A stretch of DNA of 64,000 bases from Candidatus Fimenecus excrementigallinarum (GTDB taxonomy: Bacteria; Bacillota; Clostridia; Oscillospirales; Acutalibacteraceae). Within the stretch, counting starts at the first letter, position 1; every line of letters starts with the position of its first letter. Location of the stretch: the NCBI GenBank assembly GCA_018714805.1, contig DVMW01000012.1, forward strand, positions 36,432 to 100,431, read 5' to 3'. Below the pieces are notes generated by a model. The model did not search any database. It saw nothing but the letters and a program-made list of their open reading frames with translations, and had not been told where the DNA came from. The position numbers were made by a program, and so were the translations under genes. Shown piece by piece: positions 57,405 through 64,000 of the stretch.

Positions 57405-58988
57405 ATGCGGTCGAGAAAAGCAATCGTTTCCCTTGTTTTGGCGTTTCTGCTGCTTTGCTTGGCACTGGTGCCGGTTCTGGCGGCCGGCTCCGGCACGGTC
57501 GCGACGAAGGCGGACCCCCTGCGCGTGCGCACCGGTCCCGGGACGTTGCACAGCGTGCTGTACAGCGGCGGGAAGGTTGTGCAGCTGCCAAAGGGCAGCC
57601 CCGTCTCCATTTTGGACGAGGTGCCCTGCGACGACGGCACCACAAGCTACGACTGGTACAAAATCGAAGCGACGTTTAACGGGAAGGTGGTCTCCGGCTA
57701 TGTCGCGTCGACCTATATTGCCGTTACCGCCGAACCGGACGAGCCCTCCGGCACCATCGCCGAGGATATTTACGACGTGCCCGAAGCCTACCGGGCATAT
57801 CTCAACGACCTGATGGTCAAGCACCCGAACTGGACCTTTACGTTTTACGACACGGGGCTCGACTGGGACTATGTCCAGTACAACGAATGCTATGCCGGCG
57901 CGGCGTTTCGCAACGTCGTCAGCCCGTCGACCAACGCGGCGTACCGGTACAAGGACAAAAACGGGAACTATCTTAAGTCCGAGGAAGGCTGGTACCAGGC
58001 CTCCGACCAGACCATCGCCTATTACATGGACCCGCGCAACCACATGACGGAATCGCGCATTTTCGAGTTTGAGCTGCTGTCCTACAACGACGACCTGCAA
58101 ACGCTCGCCGGCGTAGAAGCGGCGATTGCCGGCACCTTTATGGACGGCAAGACCATCACCGCGCCGGACGGCCGGCAGGTGACCTATGCGCAGGCAATCC
58201 TGGAGGCCGCGCAGGAGTCCGGCTCGAGCGCGTATTTCCTGGCAAGTAAAATTATCCAGGAGGTCGGCCGTAACGGCAGCGGCTCGACAAGCGGCAACTA
58301 TACCTGCAAGGACGGCACCGTTATCAAGGGCTATTACAATTTCTACAACATCCAGGCGACCTCGGCGACGAACGACCCCGTCAAGCAGGGGCTTTTGTAC
58401 GCCCAGGGCACGGATGCGGACGAGCTGCGGCCGTGGAACTCGCAGTATAAGGCGATTGTCGGCGGCGCAAAGTGGATTACGGACGGCTACGTGCTGGAGG
58501 GGCAGGATACGATTTACCTGCAAAAATTCTGCGTGGTGAACAACGACCCGGACCGGCTGTTCTGGCACCAGTACATGACGAACGTTTCCGCTGCGGTCAG
58601 CGAGGCGAACCTTTCCTACAAGTCCTATCGGAACAACAATTTGCTGTCGCAGGACTTCGTGTTTGCGATTCCGCTGTATGACGGTCTGCCTGCCGAGCGC
58701 TGCCGGCTTGCGGGCGATACCTCCGTGGACCCGCCGCCCATCCCGGAGCCGGAGCCTGACCCGGAGCCGGAGCCTGACCCGGAGCCGAGCGGCGTGCAGG
58801 GCGACATCAGCGGCGACGGGCAGGTCGATTCGACCGACGCGCGTTTTGCGCTGCAAATTGCGGTGGGCCTGCGCACCGTCAGCGTCGCGCTTCAAAAGCA
58901 GGCGGACGTCAACCACGACGGCGTCGTGGACGCGACGGACGTGCGGTATATTCTGCAGGCGGTGCTCGACCTGCGCACGTTAAGCTGA
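57405..58988 (+). CDS. Secreted SH3 / N-acetylglucosaminidase with C-terminal dockerin
   Basis: 527 residues. A signal peptide (cleavage near LVPVLAAGS) is followed by an SH3b wall-binding domain (~30-110), a LytD/GH73-type glucosaminidase region (~225-400; EAAQESGSSAYFLASKIIQE holds the likely catalytic Glu, and NFYNI follows), a Pro-Glu/Asp linker, and a dockerin (~470-527) with DISGDGQVDSTD and DVNHDGVVDATD calcium loops. It cuts glycan strands. A dockerin on a wall hydrolase suggests attachment to a cohesin protein, possibly the giant one in this window. Confidence 0.9.
   Translation: MRSRKAIVSLVLAFLLLCLALVPVLAAGSGTVATKADPLRVRTGPGTLHSVLYSGGKVVQLPKGSPVSILDEVPCDDGTTSYDWYKIEATFNGKVVSGYVASTYIAVTAEPDEPSGTIAEDIYDVPEAYRAYLNDLMVKHPNWTFTFYDTGLDWDYVQYNECYAGAAFRNVVSPSTNAAYRYKDKNGNYLKSEEGWYQASDQTIAYYMDPRNHMTESRIFEFELLSYNDDLQTLAGVEAAIAGTFMDGKTITAPDGRQVTYAQAILEAAQESGSSAYFLASKIIQEVGRNGSGSTSGNYTCKDGTVIKGYYNFYNIQATSATNDPVKQGLLYAQGTDADELRPWNSQYKAIVGGAKWITDGYVLEGQDTIYLQKFCVVNNDPDRLFWHQYMTNVSAAVSEANLSYKSYRNNNLLSQDFVFAIPLYDGLPAERCRLAGDTSVDPPPIPEPEPDPEPEPDPEPSGVQGDISGDGQVDSTDARFALQIAVGLRTVSVALQKQADVNHDGVVDATDVRYILQAVLDLRTLS
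58743..58787 (+). repeat. 18-base tandem repeat in the Pro-Glu/Asp linker
   Basis: CCGGAGCCGGAGCCTGAC occurs twice and then half again, coding PEPEPDPEPEPDPEP in the linker before the dockerin. Length variation is likely. Confidence 0.7.
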
Positions 58989-59016
58989 GCCGAGGCGGTT
59001 TTCCCTTTTGCATGGC

Positions 59017-59044
59017 AAAGCGCGGCCTTGTACCGCGCTTTGTT
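59017..59044 (+). terminator. Terminator of the wall-hydrolase genes
   Basis: AAAGCGCGG and CCGCGCTTT pair around a 7-base loop, followed by GTTTA. Confidence 0.65.
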
Positions 59045-59074
59045 TATAGAATTCCAGTTTAAGCAGGAGACCCT

Positions 59075-60301
59075 ATGCACGCACCAAAGCCCGTTTCGAT
59101 TCAAATCCCGGCCGACCGACTGAAGATTGGCATCATTTCCGACGCGCAGTTGCCCGTTACGCGCCGGGCGCTTGCAAAAAAGGACACGTATTTGCAGAGC
59201 CTGCGCCGCGCGCTGGCCTATTACCGGGAAATCGGCGCGCACATGGTGCTGTTTGCCGGCGATATCGGCGACCTTGGTTCCTGCTTTGCCTTTCGTACCT
59301 ATGCCCGCGCCGTGCGCGAGGCGTTTTCCGGCGCCGACACGGTTGTGCAGACCATCATGGGCAATCACGATTACTGGGGCAAGGGCCTTGTGGGCGCCTT
59401 GCCGCACCGGCTGATGTTCCGGCTGCTGGTCGGGGAAAAGCCCTGGTCGCATTACGTGGTCAACGGCTACCATTTTCTTGGGGTGTCGCCGAACTGCGGC
59501 AGTATGACCGCCGGCTACAAAAAGGTGTTGCCGTGGCTTGAAACGGCGCTTGCGAACGCCGCGGCTTCGTCGGACGGCAAGCCGATTTTCGTAATGACCC
59601 ATAACCAGCCGCGCAACACCTGCTACGGGGCCGAGGACTGGGGCGACGATACGCTCGACGCGTTGTTTTCCCAATATCCGAATCTGGTAAGCTTCAGCGG
59701 CCACAGCCACTATTCCATTCTGGACGAGCGCTCGGTCTGGCAGGGGGCGTACACGGTTTTCAGCACGCAGTCGCTGTCCTACACGGAGCTCGAAGAGGGG
59801 AAGGTCAACGGCACGATTCCGCCCCACGCCGAGGAAGCGCCGATGGGCTTTTTGCTGGAGCTTTCCGACAGGACGTTTCGCCTGCGCCGCCTTTGCTTTG
59901 CGGCTTCCGGCGTGACCGAGGAAAAGCCGGATTGCCCCTGGGAATTCCCCATGCCCTTTGTAAACGACCGGCGCTATGCGTTCGGGCCGCGGCAGGCGAA
60001 AAACCGGCCGCCCGTCATGCCCGACCCGGCCGCGCACGCGCGGCTTTGCGGAGATAAGGTGCGCCTGACCTTTTGCGCGGGAACGGATGACGATTTTGTA
60101 CACAGCTATAAGGTCGTGACCGACACCGGGCGGGAATTTCTGTTTTTCAGCGATTTTTACAACGGCCTTACGCGTATGCAAAGCCCGGTCGAATTGTCGC
60201 TGCCCGCGGCCGATTTGGCCGATGCCGGGCGCGTGCGCATTTACGCCGTCGACAGCTGGGGCGCACAGAGCGAAAGCTTTGCCGAAGCGTCTCTTTTTTA
60301 G
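59075..60301 (+). CDS. Calcineurin-like metallophosphoesterase
   Basis: 408 residues. The metal motifs are IGIISDAQLP with the first Asp, LFAGDIGDLG with the second Asp, TIMGNHDYWGKG with the Asn-His, VMTHNQPRN with a His, and FSGHSHYS with the GHxH pair. A ~150-residue C-terminal beta domain of unknown role follows. It has no signal peptide, so it acts inside the cell. AGGAG lies 7 bases before ATG 59075. Next to it lies the macro-domain gene after 30 bases, probably in the same transcript. Substrate unknown. Confidence 0.88.
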   Translation: MHAPKPVSIQIPADRLKIGIISDAQLPVTRRALAKKDTYLQSLRRALAYYREIGAHMVLFAGDIGDLGSCFAFRTYARAVREAFSGADTVVQTIMGNHDYWGKGLVGALPHRLMFRLLVGEKPWSHYVVNGYHFLGVSPNCGSMTAGYKKVLPWLETALANAAASSDGKPIFVMTHNQPRNTCYGAEDWGDDTLDALFSQYPNLVSFSGHSHYSILDERSVWQGAYTVFSTQSLSYTELEEGKVNGTIPPHAEEAPMGFLLELSDRTFRLRRLCFAASGVTEEKPDCPWEFPMPFVNDRRYAFGPRQAKNRPPVMPDPAAHARLCGDKVRLTFCAGTDDDFVHSYKVVTDTGREFLFFSDFYNGLTRMQSPVELSLPAADLADAGRVRIYAVDSWGAQSESFAEASLF

Positions 60302-60331
60302 ATTGCCGAATGAAAGGAACGGGAGAATACC

Positions 60332-61390
60332 ATGCCGCTGAAGCTCATCCGCGCCGACATTACAAAGCTCTCCTGCGACGCCATTGTCAACGCCGCCAAT
60401 TCCACGCTTTTGGGCGGCGGCGGTGTGGACGGCGCAATCCACAAGGCGGCGGGCAGGGGACTGCTGCTTGAATGCATGAAGCTGGGCGGCTGCAAGCCCG
60501 GGCAGGCGAAAATCACGGGCGGCTATAACCTGCCGTGCAAATATGTCATCCATACCGTGGGGCCCAAGTGGCGCGGCGGCACGCACGGGGAAAAGGAAAC
60601 ACTGCAATCCTGCTATCGGGAAGCCCTGCGCCTTGCCGAAGAGAACGGGTGCGGGAGCGTTGCGTTCCCGCTCATTTCCGCCGGCGTGTACGGCTATCCG
60701 AAGGCGCAGGCGTTCCGTGTGGCGGTCGACGCCATCACCGAATACCTGCTGACCGGCGATTTGCTTGTCTACCTGGTCATTTTCGATTCGGCCGCGTACC
60801 AGATTAGCGAAAAGCTCTACGGCGAGATTGCCGCATATATTGACGATTGCTACGTCGAGCGGCATTCCGACACGCCGGCGCAGCAGTACAGCCGTTTGTA
60901 CGACGGCGAGAGTTTCCCGCTGGCGCCGAGCGCCCCGGACGTTCCTTGCGCAGCCGCAAACCCGGCGGACGACACCGATATGTTTTGCGATGCGCTGAAA
61001 ACCTGCGCCGCAAAGCAGCCCGTCGAATTGGAAGAGGCGCTGCGCCGGCTCGACGAGAGCTTTTCGGAAATGCTGCTGCGCAAAATCGACGAAAAAGGCA
61101 TATCGGACGCAGCTTGCTACAAAAAGGCGAATATCGACCGCAAGCTGTTTTCCAAAATCCGCAGCAACCGGCTGTATAAGCCGAGCAAGCCCACGGCACT
61201 CGCTTTTGCCGTCGCGTTGGAACTGCCGCTTGCGGAAACCGGGGAGCTGCTGCAAAAGGCGGGCTTCGCCCTGTCGCACAGCAGCAAGTTTGACATCATT
61301 GTGGAATATTTCATCCGCCGGGGCGTATATGATATTTTCCGGATTAACGAAGCGCTGTTCGCCTTTGACCAAAATCTTCTCGGCGGCTGA
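60332..61390 (+). CDS. Macro-domain (ADP-ribose-binding) protein with C-terminal HTH-like domain
   Basis: 352 residues. The macro domain (~1-170) has ADITKLSCDAIVNAANSTLLGGGGVDGAIHKAAG, split here as AIVNAAN and GGGGVDGAIHKAAG, and FPLISAGVYGYPKAQA, the ADP-ribose phosphate loop. A linker leads to a ~120-residue helical domain (~230-352) with YKKANIDRKLFSKIRSN, like an XRE helix-turn-helix, and LSHSSKFDIIVEYFI. Macro domains hydrolyse or bind ADP-ribose and O-acetyl-ADP-ribose. The appended domain is unusual among housekeeping macro proteins and could bind nucleic acid. A VWA protein follows. Confidence 0.85.
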   Translation: MPLKLIRADITKLSCDAIVNAANSTLLGGGGVDGAIHKAAGRGLLLECMKLGGCKPGQAKITGGYNLPCKYVIHTVGPKWRGGTHGEKETLQSCYREALRLAEENGCGSVAFPLISAGVYGYPKAQAFRVAVDAITEYLLTGDLLVYLVIFDSAAYQISEKLYGEIAAYIDDCYVERHSDTPAQQYSRLYDGESFPLAPSAPDVPCAAANPADDTDMFCDALKTCAAKQPVELEEALRRLDESFSEMLLRKIDEKGISDAACYKKANIDRKLFSKIRSNRLYKPSKPTALAFAVALELPLAETGELLQKAGFALSHSSKFDIIVEYFIRRGVYDIFRINEALFAFDQNLLGG

Positions 61391-61394
61391 AATT

Positions 61395-61480
61395 GTCGCC
61401 TGCAAGGCGACCAAACCCTTCCGAAAATACGGTATCCTGTGCTTGCAAGGTCAAAAGACCGAAGCACAGGATATTATTTT
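61395..61480 (+). promoter_or_regulatory. Tandem stem-loops between the macro and VWA genes
   Basis: First: GTCGCC/GGCGAC with loop TGCAA (61395-61411). Second: ATCCTGTGCTT (61434-61444) pairs with AAGCACAGGAT (61462-61472), with a nested GGTC-AAAA-GACC, then ATTATTTTTGG. It could terminate the macro message, or act as a 5' structure just before the VWA ribosome site. Both stems carry TGCAAGG. Confidence 0.55.
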
Positions 61481-61493
61481 TGGAGGTCGTATT

Positions 61494-62156
61494 ATGAACC
61501 GTAAAAATCAAAAAAACACCGCAACCGAACTTGTATTCATCCTCGACCGCAGCGGCTCGATGTCCGGTCTGGAGGGCGACACCATCGGCGGCTTCAACGC
61601 CATGCTCGAAAAGCAGAAAAAGCAGCCGGGCGACTGCTTTGTGACCACGGTGCTGTTTGACCACGAGCTTGTCACCCTGCACGACCGCCTGCCGCTTGCG
61701 CGCGTGCCGCTGATGACACAAAAGGACTATACCGTGCGCGGCTGTACGGCGCTGCTCGACGCCGTGGGCAGCACGATACGCCATATTGTGCACATCCACC
61801 GCTATGCGCGCGCCGAGGACGTCCCCGCGCACACGCTGTTTGTCATCACCACGGACGGCATGGAAAACGCAAGCCGCAAGTATTCCCTCGAACAGGTCCG
61901 GCAGATGATTGAAAAGGAACGCGACAAATACGGCTGGGAATTCCTGTTTTTGGGCGCGAATATGGACGCCGTCCAAACGGCCGGCGCATTCGGTATCCAC
62001 GCCGACCGCGCCGTGACCTATCAAAGCGACAGCGTCGGCACGCAGCTAAACTACGAGGTGCTCAGCGACACGATTGAATGTATTCGTATGGATGCCCCGC
62101 TTTCCGCCGACTGGAAAAGCCGCATCGAAGAAGATACGGACAAACGCGGCAAATAA
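61494..62156 (+). CDS. VWA-domain protein (intracellular type)
   Basis: 220 residues with no signal peptide. It has the MIDAS DxSxS motif in FILDRSGSMSGLEGDTIGGFNAMLE (positions ~14-19), a Thr in YTVRGCTALLDAVG, and FVITTDGMENAS with the third metal Asp. It is a stand-alone von Willebrand A domain, likely a metal-dependent protein-binding scaffold. GGAGG lies 8 bases before ATG 61494. It is 104 bases downstream of the macro/HTH gene, and the two may act together. Similar VWA proteins occur in bacterial conflict and stress gene clusters. Confidence 0.88.
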   Translation: MNRKNQKNTATELVFILDRSGSMSGLEGDTIGGFNAMLEKQKKQPGDCFVTTVLFDHELVTLHDRLPLARVPLMTQKDYTVRGCTALLDAVGSTIRHIVHIHRYARAEDVPAHTLFVITTDGMENASRKYSLEQVRQMIEKERDKYGWEFLFLGANMDAVQTAGAFGIHADRAVTYQSDSVGTQLNYEVLSDTIECIRMDAPLSADWKSRIEEDTDKRGK

Positions 62157-62175
62157 AGCAGGCGCTGTGGGTACC

Positions 62176-62205
62176 GGCGGGGGACAGACCGTTCCCCGCC
62201 GTTTT
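62176..62205 (+). terminator. Terminator after the VWA gene
   Basis: GGCGGGG-type arm (62176-62184) pairs with TCCCCGCC (62193-62200), followed by GTTTTTC. Confidence 0.65.
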
Positions 62206-62251
62206 TCTGCCGATTGCCTGCGGAAAATATGTCCGGAACGCAAAATTTTAG

Positions 62252-62280
62252 TTGCATTTTCCCGGGAAATCCGGTATACT
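62252..62280 (+). promoter_or_regulatory. Promoter of the tRNA-Leu gene
   Basis: TTGCAT, 17-base spacer, TATACT, ending 17 bases before the mature tRNA. Confidence 0.7.
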
Positions 62281-62297
62281 ATATTCACGTCAAAAAT

Positions 62298-62384
62298 GCC
62301 GGTGTGATGGAATTGGCAGACGTGCTGGACTCAAAATCCAGTGGTAGCGATACCGTACCGGTTCGACCCCGGTCACCGGCACCA
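62298..62384 (+). tRNA. tRNA-Leu (anticodon CAA)
   Basis: 87 bases including an encoded CCA. The acceptor arms GCCGGTG and CACCGGC pair (G-C rich). The anticodon stem is CTGGA/TCCAG with loop CTCAAAA, so the anticodon is CAA and it reads UUG codons. A long variable arm (GGTAGCGATACC) fits class II tRNA-Leu. The T-loop is GGTTCGACCCC. It is a single tRNA with its own promoter and terminator. Confidence 0.95.
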
Positions 62385-62390
62385 GCCGAG

Positions 62391-62438
62391 AAACCTTGAT
62401 TCCGCTTAGCTTTGCGGACATCAGGGTTTCTTCTTTTT
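62391..62438 (+). terminator. Terminator of tRNA-Leu
   Basis: AAACCTTGAT and ATCAGGGTTT pair, with an inner TCCGC/GCGGA stem, and a long T-run follows. Confidence 0.65.
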
Positions 62439-62486
62439 TTCTGGAAACGTGCCGCAACGCTGGATTTCCAACACTTCTTCTAACAC

Positions 62487-62519
62487 AAAAGAACGACGGC
62501 TTTTCACCGTCGTTCTTTT
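62487..62519 (-). terminator. Terminator of the decarboxylase genes
   Basis: AAAAGAACGACGG and CCGTCGTTCTTTT form a 13-base stem with a 7-base loop; T-run on the minus strand. Confidence 0.8.
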
Positions 62520-62531
62520 CGCATCTTAGAT

Positions 62532-63725
62532 TCACTTAAACAGCATCAGCAAATACCCGGCCGCAACCGCGGAACCGATGACACCGGCCACATTCGGGCC
62601 CATGGCGTGCATCAAAAGGAAGTTGCTCGCGTTGTACTTGCGGCCCTCGACCTGCGAAACGCGCGCCGCCATCGGTACGGCGGAAACGCCGGCGGAGCCG
62701 ATAAGCGGGTTGATTTTGCCCTTGGTGACCAGGTTCAAAAGCTTTGCAAACAGGACGCCGCCCGCCGTGGAAAAGGCGAAGGCAATCAGGCCAATCGCAA
62801 TGATAAGCAGCGTTTTCACATCCAGGAAGGTCTTGCCCTCGGCCGTCGCGCCGACGGAAACGCCCAAAAGGATGGTTACGATGTTGCAAAGCGAGTTCTG
62901 CGCCGTATCGCTCAGGCGGTCGGTAACGCCGCTTTCCCGCAGGAGGTTGCCGAGCATCAGCATACCAAGCAGCGGTGCGACGGACGGCAGGAACAGGATG
63001 CAAAGCACGGTGACGACAATGGGGAAAATAATTTTTTCCGCCTTGCTGACCTTGCGCAGCTGCTCCATCTTGATTTCGCGTTCTTTTTTGGTTGTCAGCA
63101 GCTTCATGATGGGCGGCTGAATCAGCGGAATCAGCGCCATATAGGAATAGGCTGCAACCGCGATGGGGCCCAGCAGATGCGGGGCGAGCTGCGAGGCGAG
63201 GAAAATGGCCGTCGGGCCGTCCGCGCCGCCGATGATGGCAATCGAAGCGGCCTCCTTCGCGTCAAAGCCCTCAAAGCCGGGGATGACCCCCGCGCAAATG
63301 GCGACCAGAAACGCGACGTAAATGCCGAGCTGCGCCGCCGCGCCGAGCAGCAGGCTCGACGGATTCGCCAAAAGCGGTCCGAAATCGGTCATGGCGCCGA
63401 CCGCAAGGAAGATAAGGCAGGGGAAGATGCTGGATTTTACGCCGGAATATATCAGGCGCAAAAGCCCCGTGTCGTACCAGTGCGCGCCTTCCACGACCTC
63501 ACCCTCGTAGGAGGAAAGCATCAGCGGGTCGGCCATGATGTCCGGGTACACGTTGACGAGCAGCATCCCGAATGCAATGGGCAAAAGCAGGAGCGGCTCA
63601 AATTTTTTGACAATCGCAAGATAGAGCAGGATAAACGAAACCCCAATCATGACCCAGTTCTGCCAGGTCAGACTCAGGAATCCGGATTCCTGCAACAGCT
63701 CCGAGAGCGCATGGACGACGGACAT
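62532..63725 (-). CDS. Sodium-translocating decarboxylase beta subunit
   Basis: 397 residues with about 10 membrane segments. [14 protein letters not shown] and [11 protein letters not shown] belong to the region III that holds the Na+-site Asp, and [25 protein letters not shown] and [21 protein letters not shown] are conserved. This is the carboxybiotin decarboxylase of oxaloacetate, methylmalonyl-CoA or glutaconyl-CoA pumps, which exports Na+. AAGGAGG lies 9 bases before ATG 63725, just after the biotin-carrier stop codon, so the two genes are in one operon. The substrate depends on the carboxytransferase gene beyond the window. Confidence 0.93.
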   Translation of the reverse strand: MSVVHALSELLQESGFLSLTWQNWVMIGVSFILLYLAIVKKFEPLLLLPIAFGMLLVNVYPDIMADPLMLSSYEGEVVEGAHWYDTGLLRLIYSGVKSSIFPCLIFLAVGAMTDFGPLLANPSSLLLGAAAQLGIYVAFLVAICAGVIPGFEGFDAKEAASIAIIGGADGPTAIFLASQLAPHLLGPIAVAAYSYMALIPLIQPPIMKLLTTKKEREIKMEQLRKVSKAEKIIFPIVVTVLCILFLPSVAPLLGMLMLGNLLRESGVTDRLSDTAQNSLCNIVTILLGVSVGATAEGKTFLDVKTLLIIAIGLIAFAFSTAGGVLFAKLLNLVTKGKINPLIGSAGVSAVPMAARVSQVEGRKYNASNFLLMHAMGPNVAGVIGSAVAAGYLLMLFK

Positions 63726-63739
63726 GGTGAAAAACCTCC

Positions 63740-64000
63740 TTATCCGATGTATGCGAGCGCTTCGTCGGTGGCGACGGTGCTTCCTTTCGTTGTGGTGACC
63801 GCGGTGATTGTACCGCTTGTGGGGGCGACAATTTCATTTTCCATCTTCATGGCCTCGAGAACGAACAGCACGTCGCCCTCGCTTACGGCCTGCCCGGCCG
63901 TGACGTTGACGCTCAAAATGGTGCCGGGCATCGGGGCGCTGACCGCCGTGCCGGTGCCGGCCGCCGCCGGTGCGGGTGCGGGTGCGGGTGCGGAAGCCGG
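63740..64000 (-). CDS. Biotin carboxyl carrier protein of the sodium decarboxylase (5' end cut by window)
   Basis: The visible 86 residues start in a Pro-Ala linker and end with the biotin domain. [14 protein letters not shown] contains the biotinylated Lys of the AMKM motif. The frame continues to the window edge, so the true start lies beyond it. A (GGTGCG)4 hexamer repeat at 63969-63992 codes the linker. It carries carboxybiotin to the beta subunit. Confidence 0.9.
   Translation of the reverse strand, partial: PASAPAPAPAPAAAGTGTAVSAPMPGTILSVNVTAGQAVSEGDVLFVLEAMKMENEIVAPTSGTITAVTTTKGSTVATDEALAYIG
63969..63992 (-). repeat. Hexamer repeat in the biotin-carrier linker
   Basis: GGTGCG is repeated four times on the plus strand, coding alternating Ala-Pro on the minus strand. 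Linker length may vary between strains. Confidence 0.7.

Noticed and set aside
58743..58787. Short tandem repeats as a CRISPR array
   Set aside because: The 18-base units are contiguous with no spacers and lie in a coding linker.

Overview
The window reads as a chromosomal segment of a GC-rich Gram-positive anaerobe of class Clostridia, most likely a gut member of Oscillospirales/Ruminococcaceae. The supporting signs are an IspH-S1 ribosomal protein fusion next to cmk and plsC, dockerin modules, GAACN4GTTC-type SOS boxes, a TmcAL gene, a lipoteichoic-acid-synthase-like protein, an SPQTG sorting signal, TTG starts, and a biotin-carrier/beta-subunit pair of a sodium-pumping decarboxylase. No ribosomal RNA, insertion sequence, prophage or CRISPR array was seen. 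Coding density is very high and no gene-free stretch exceeds 300 bases.

Layout. 1-9.3 kb: end of a DUF3089 hydrolase, LTA-synthase-like enzyme, surface GH51 arabinofuranosidase, Na+/amino-acid symporter, and a polar amino-acid ABC transporter behind a promoter that overlaps a perfect palindrome. 9.3-17.6 kb: ackA and tmcAL facing away from a shared -10 region, then an RpiR regulator, a BaiN/HI0933 flavoprotein, cmk, plsC and the ispH-S1 fusion as one dense operon. 17.7-29.2 kb: GH27 alpha-galactosidase with an inserted beta-domain, AIM24 protein, CmpB-like membrane protein, an SOS-controlled dinB, pyruvate kinase, GPH sugar symporter, RNase HI, a HAD phosphatase, exonuclease III and FolC.

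29.4-41.4 kb: a two-component system followed by a 3079-residue surface protein carrying an N-terminal dockerin, a cohesin-like module, six Ig-like repeats, InlB-type repeats and a sortase-like tail. A near-identical palindrome precedes both the kinase gene and the giant gene, suggesting that the regulator controls itself and the giant protein.

41.5-48.9 kb: a TetR gene divergent from five tightly coupled genes: GlpA-like and GlpB-like oxidoreductases, a DUF1667 protein, an FGGY kinase and an alkyl-DHAP-synthase-like flavoprotein. A palindrome lies just downstream of the operon promoter. I read this as an unassigned pathway for glycerol or glycerol ethers.

49-62.2 kb: GH38 alpha-mannosidase, small hypothetical genes, an aldose epimerase, three cell-wall enzymes (GHL10-like, amidase, dockerin-bearing glucosaminidase), a phosphoesterase, and a macro-domain/HTH protein paired with a VWA protein. 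62.3-64 kb: tRNA-Leu(CAA) and the decarboxylase beta and biotin subunits. Overall the segment mixes housekeeping genes with glycan-harvesting and cell-surface functions.
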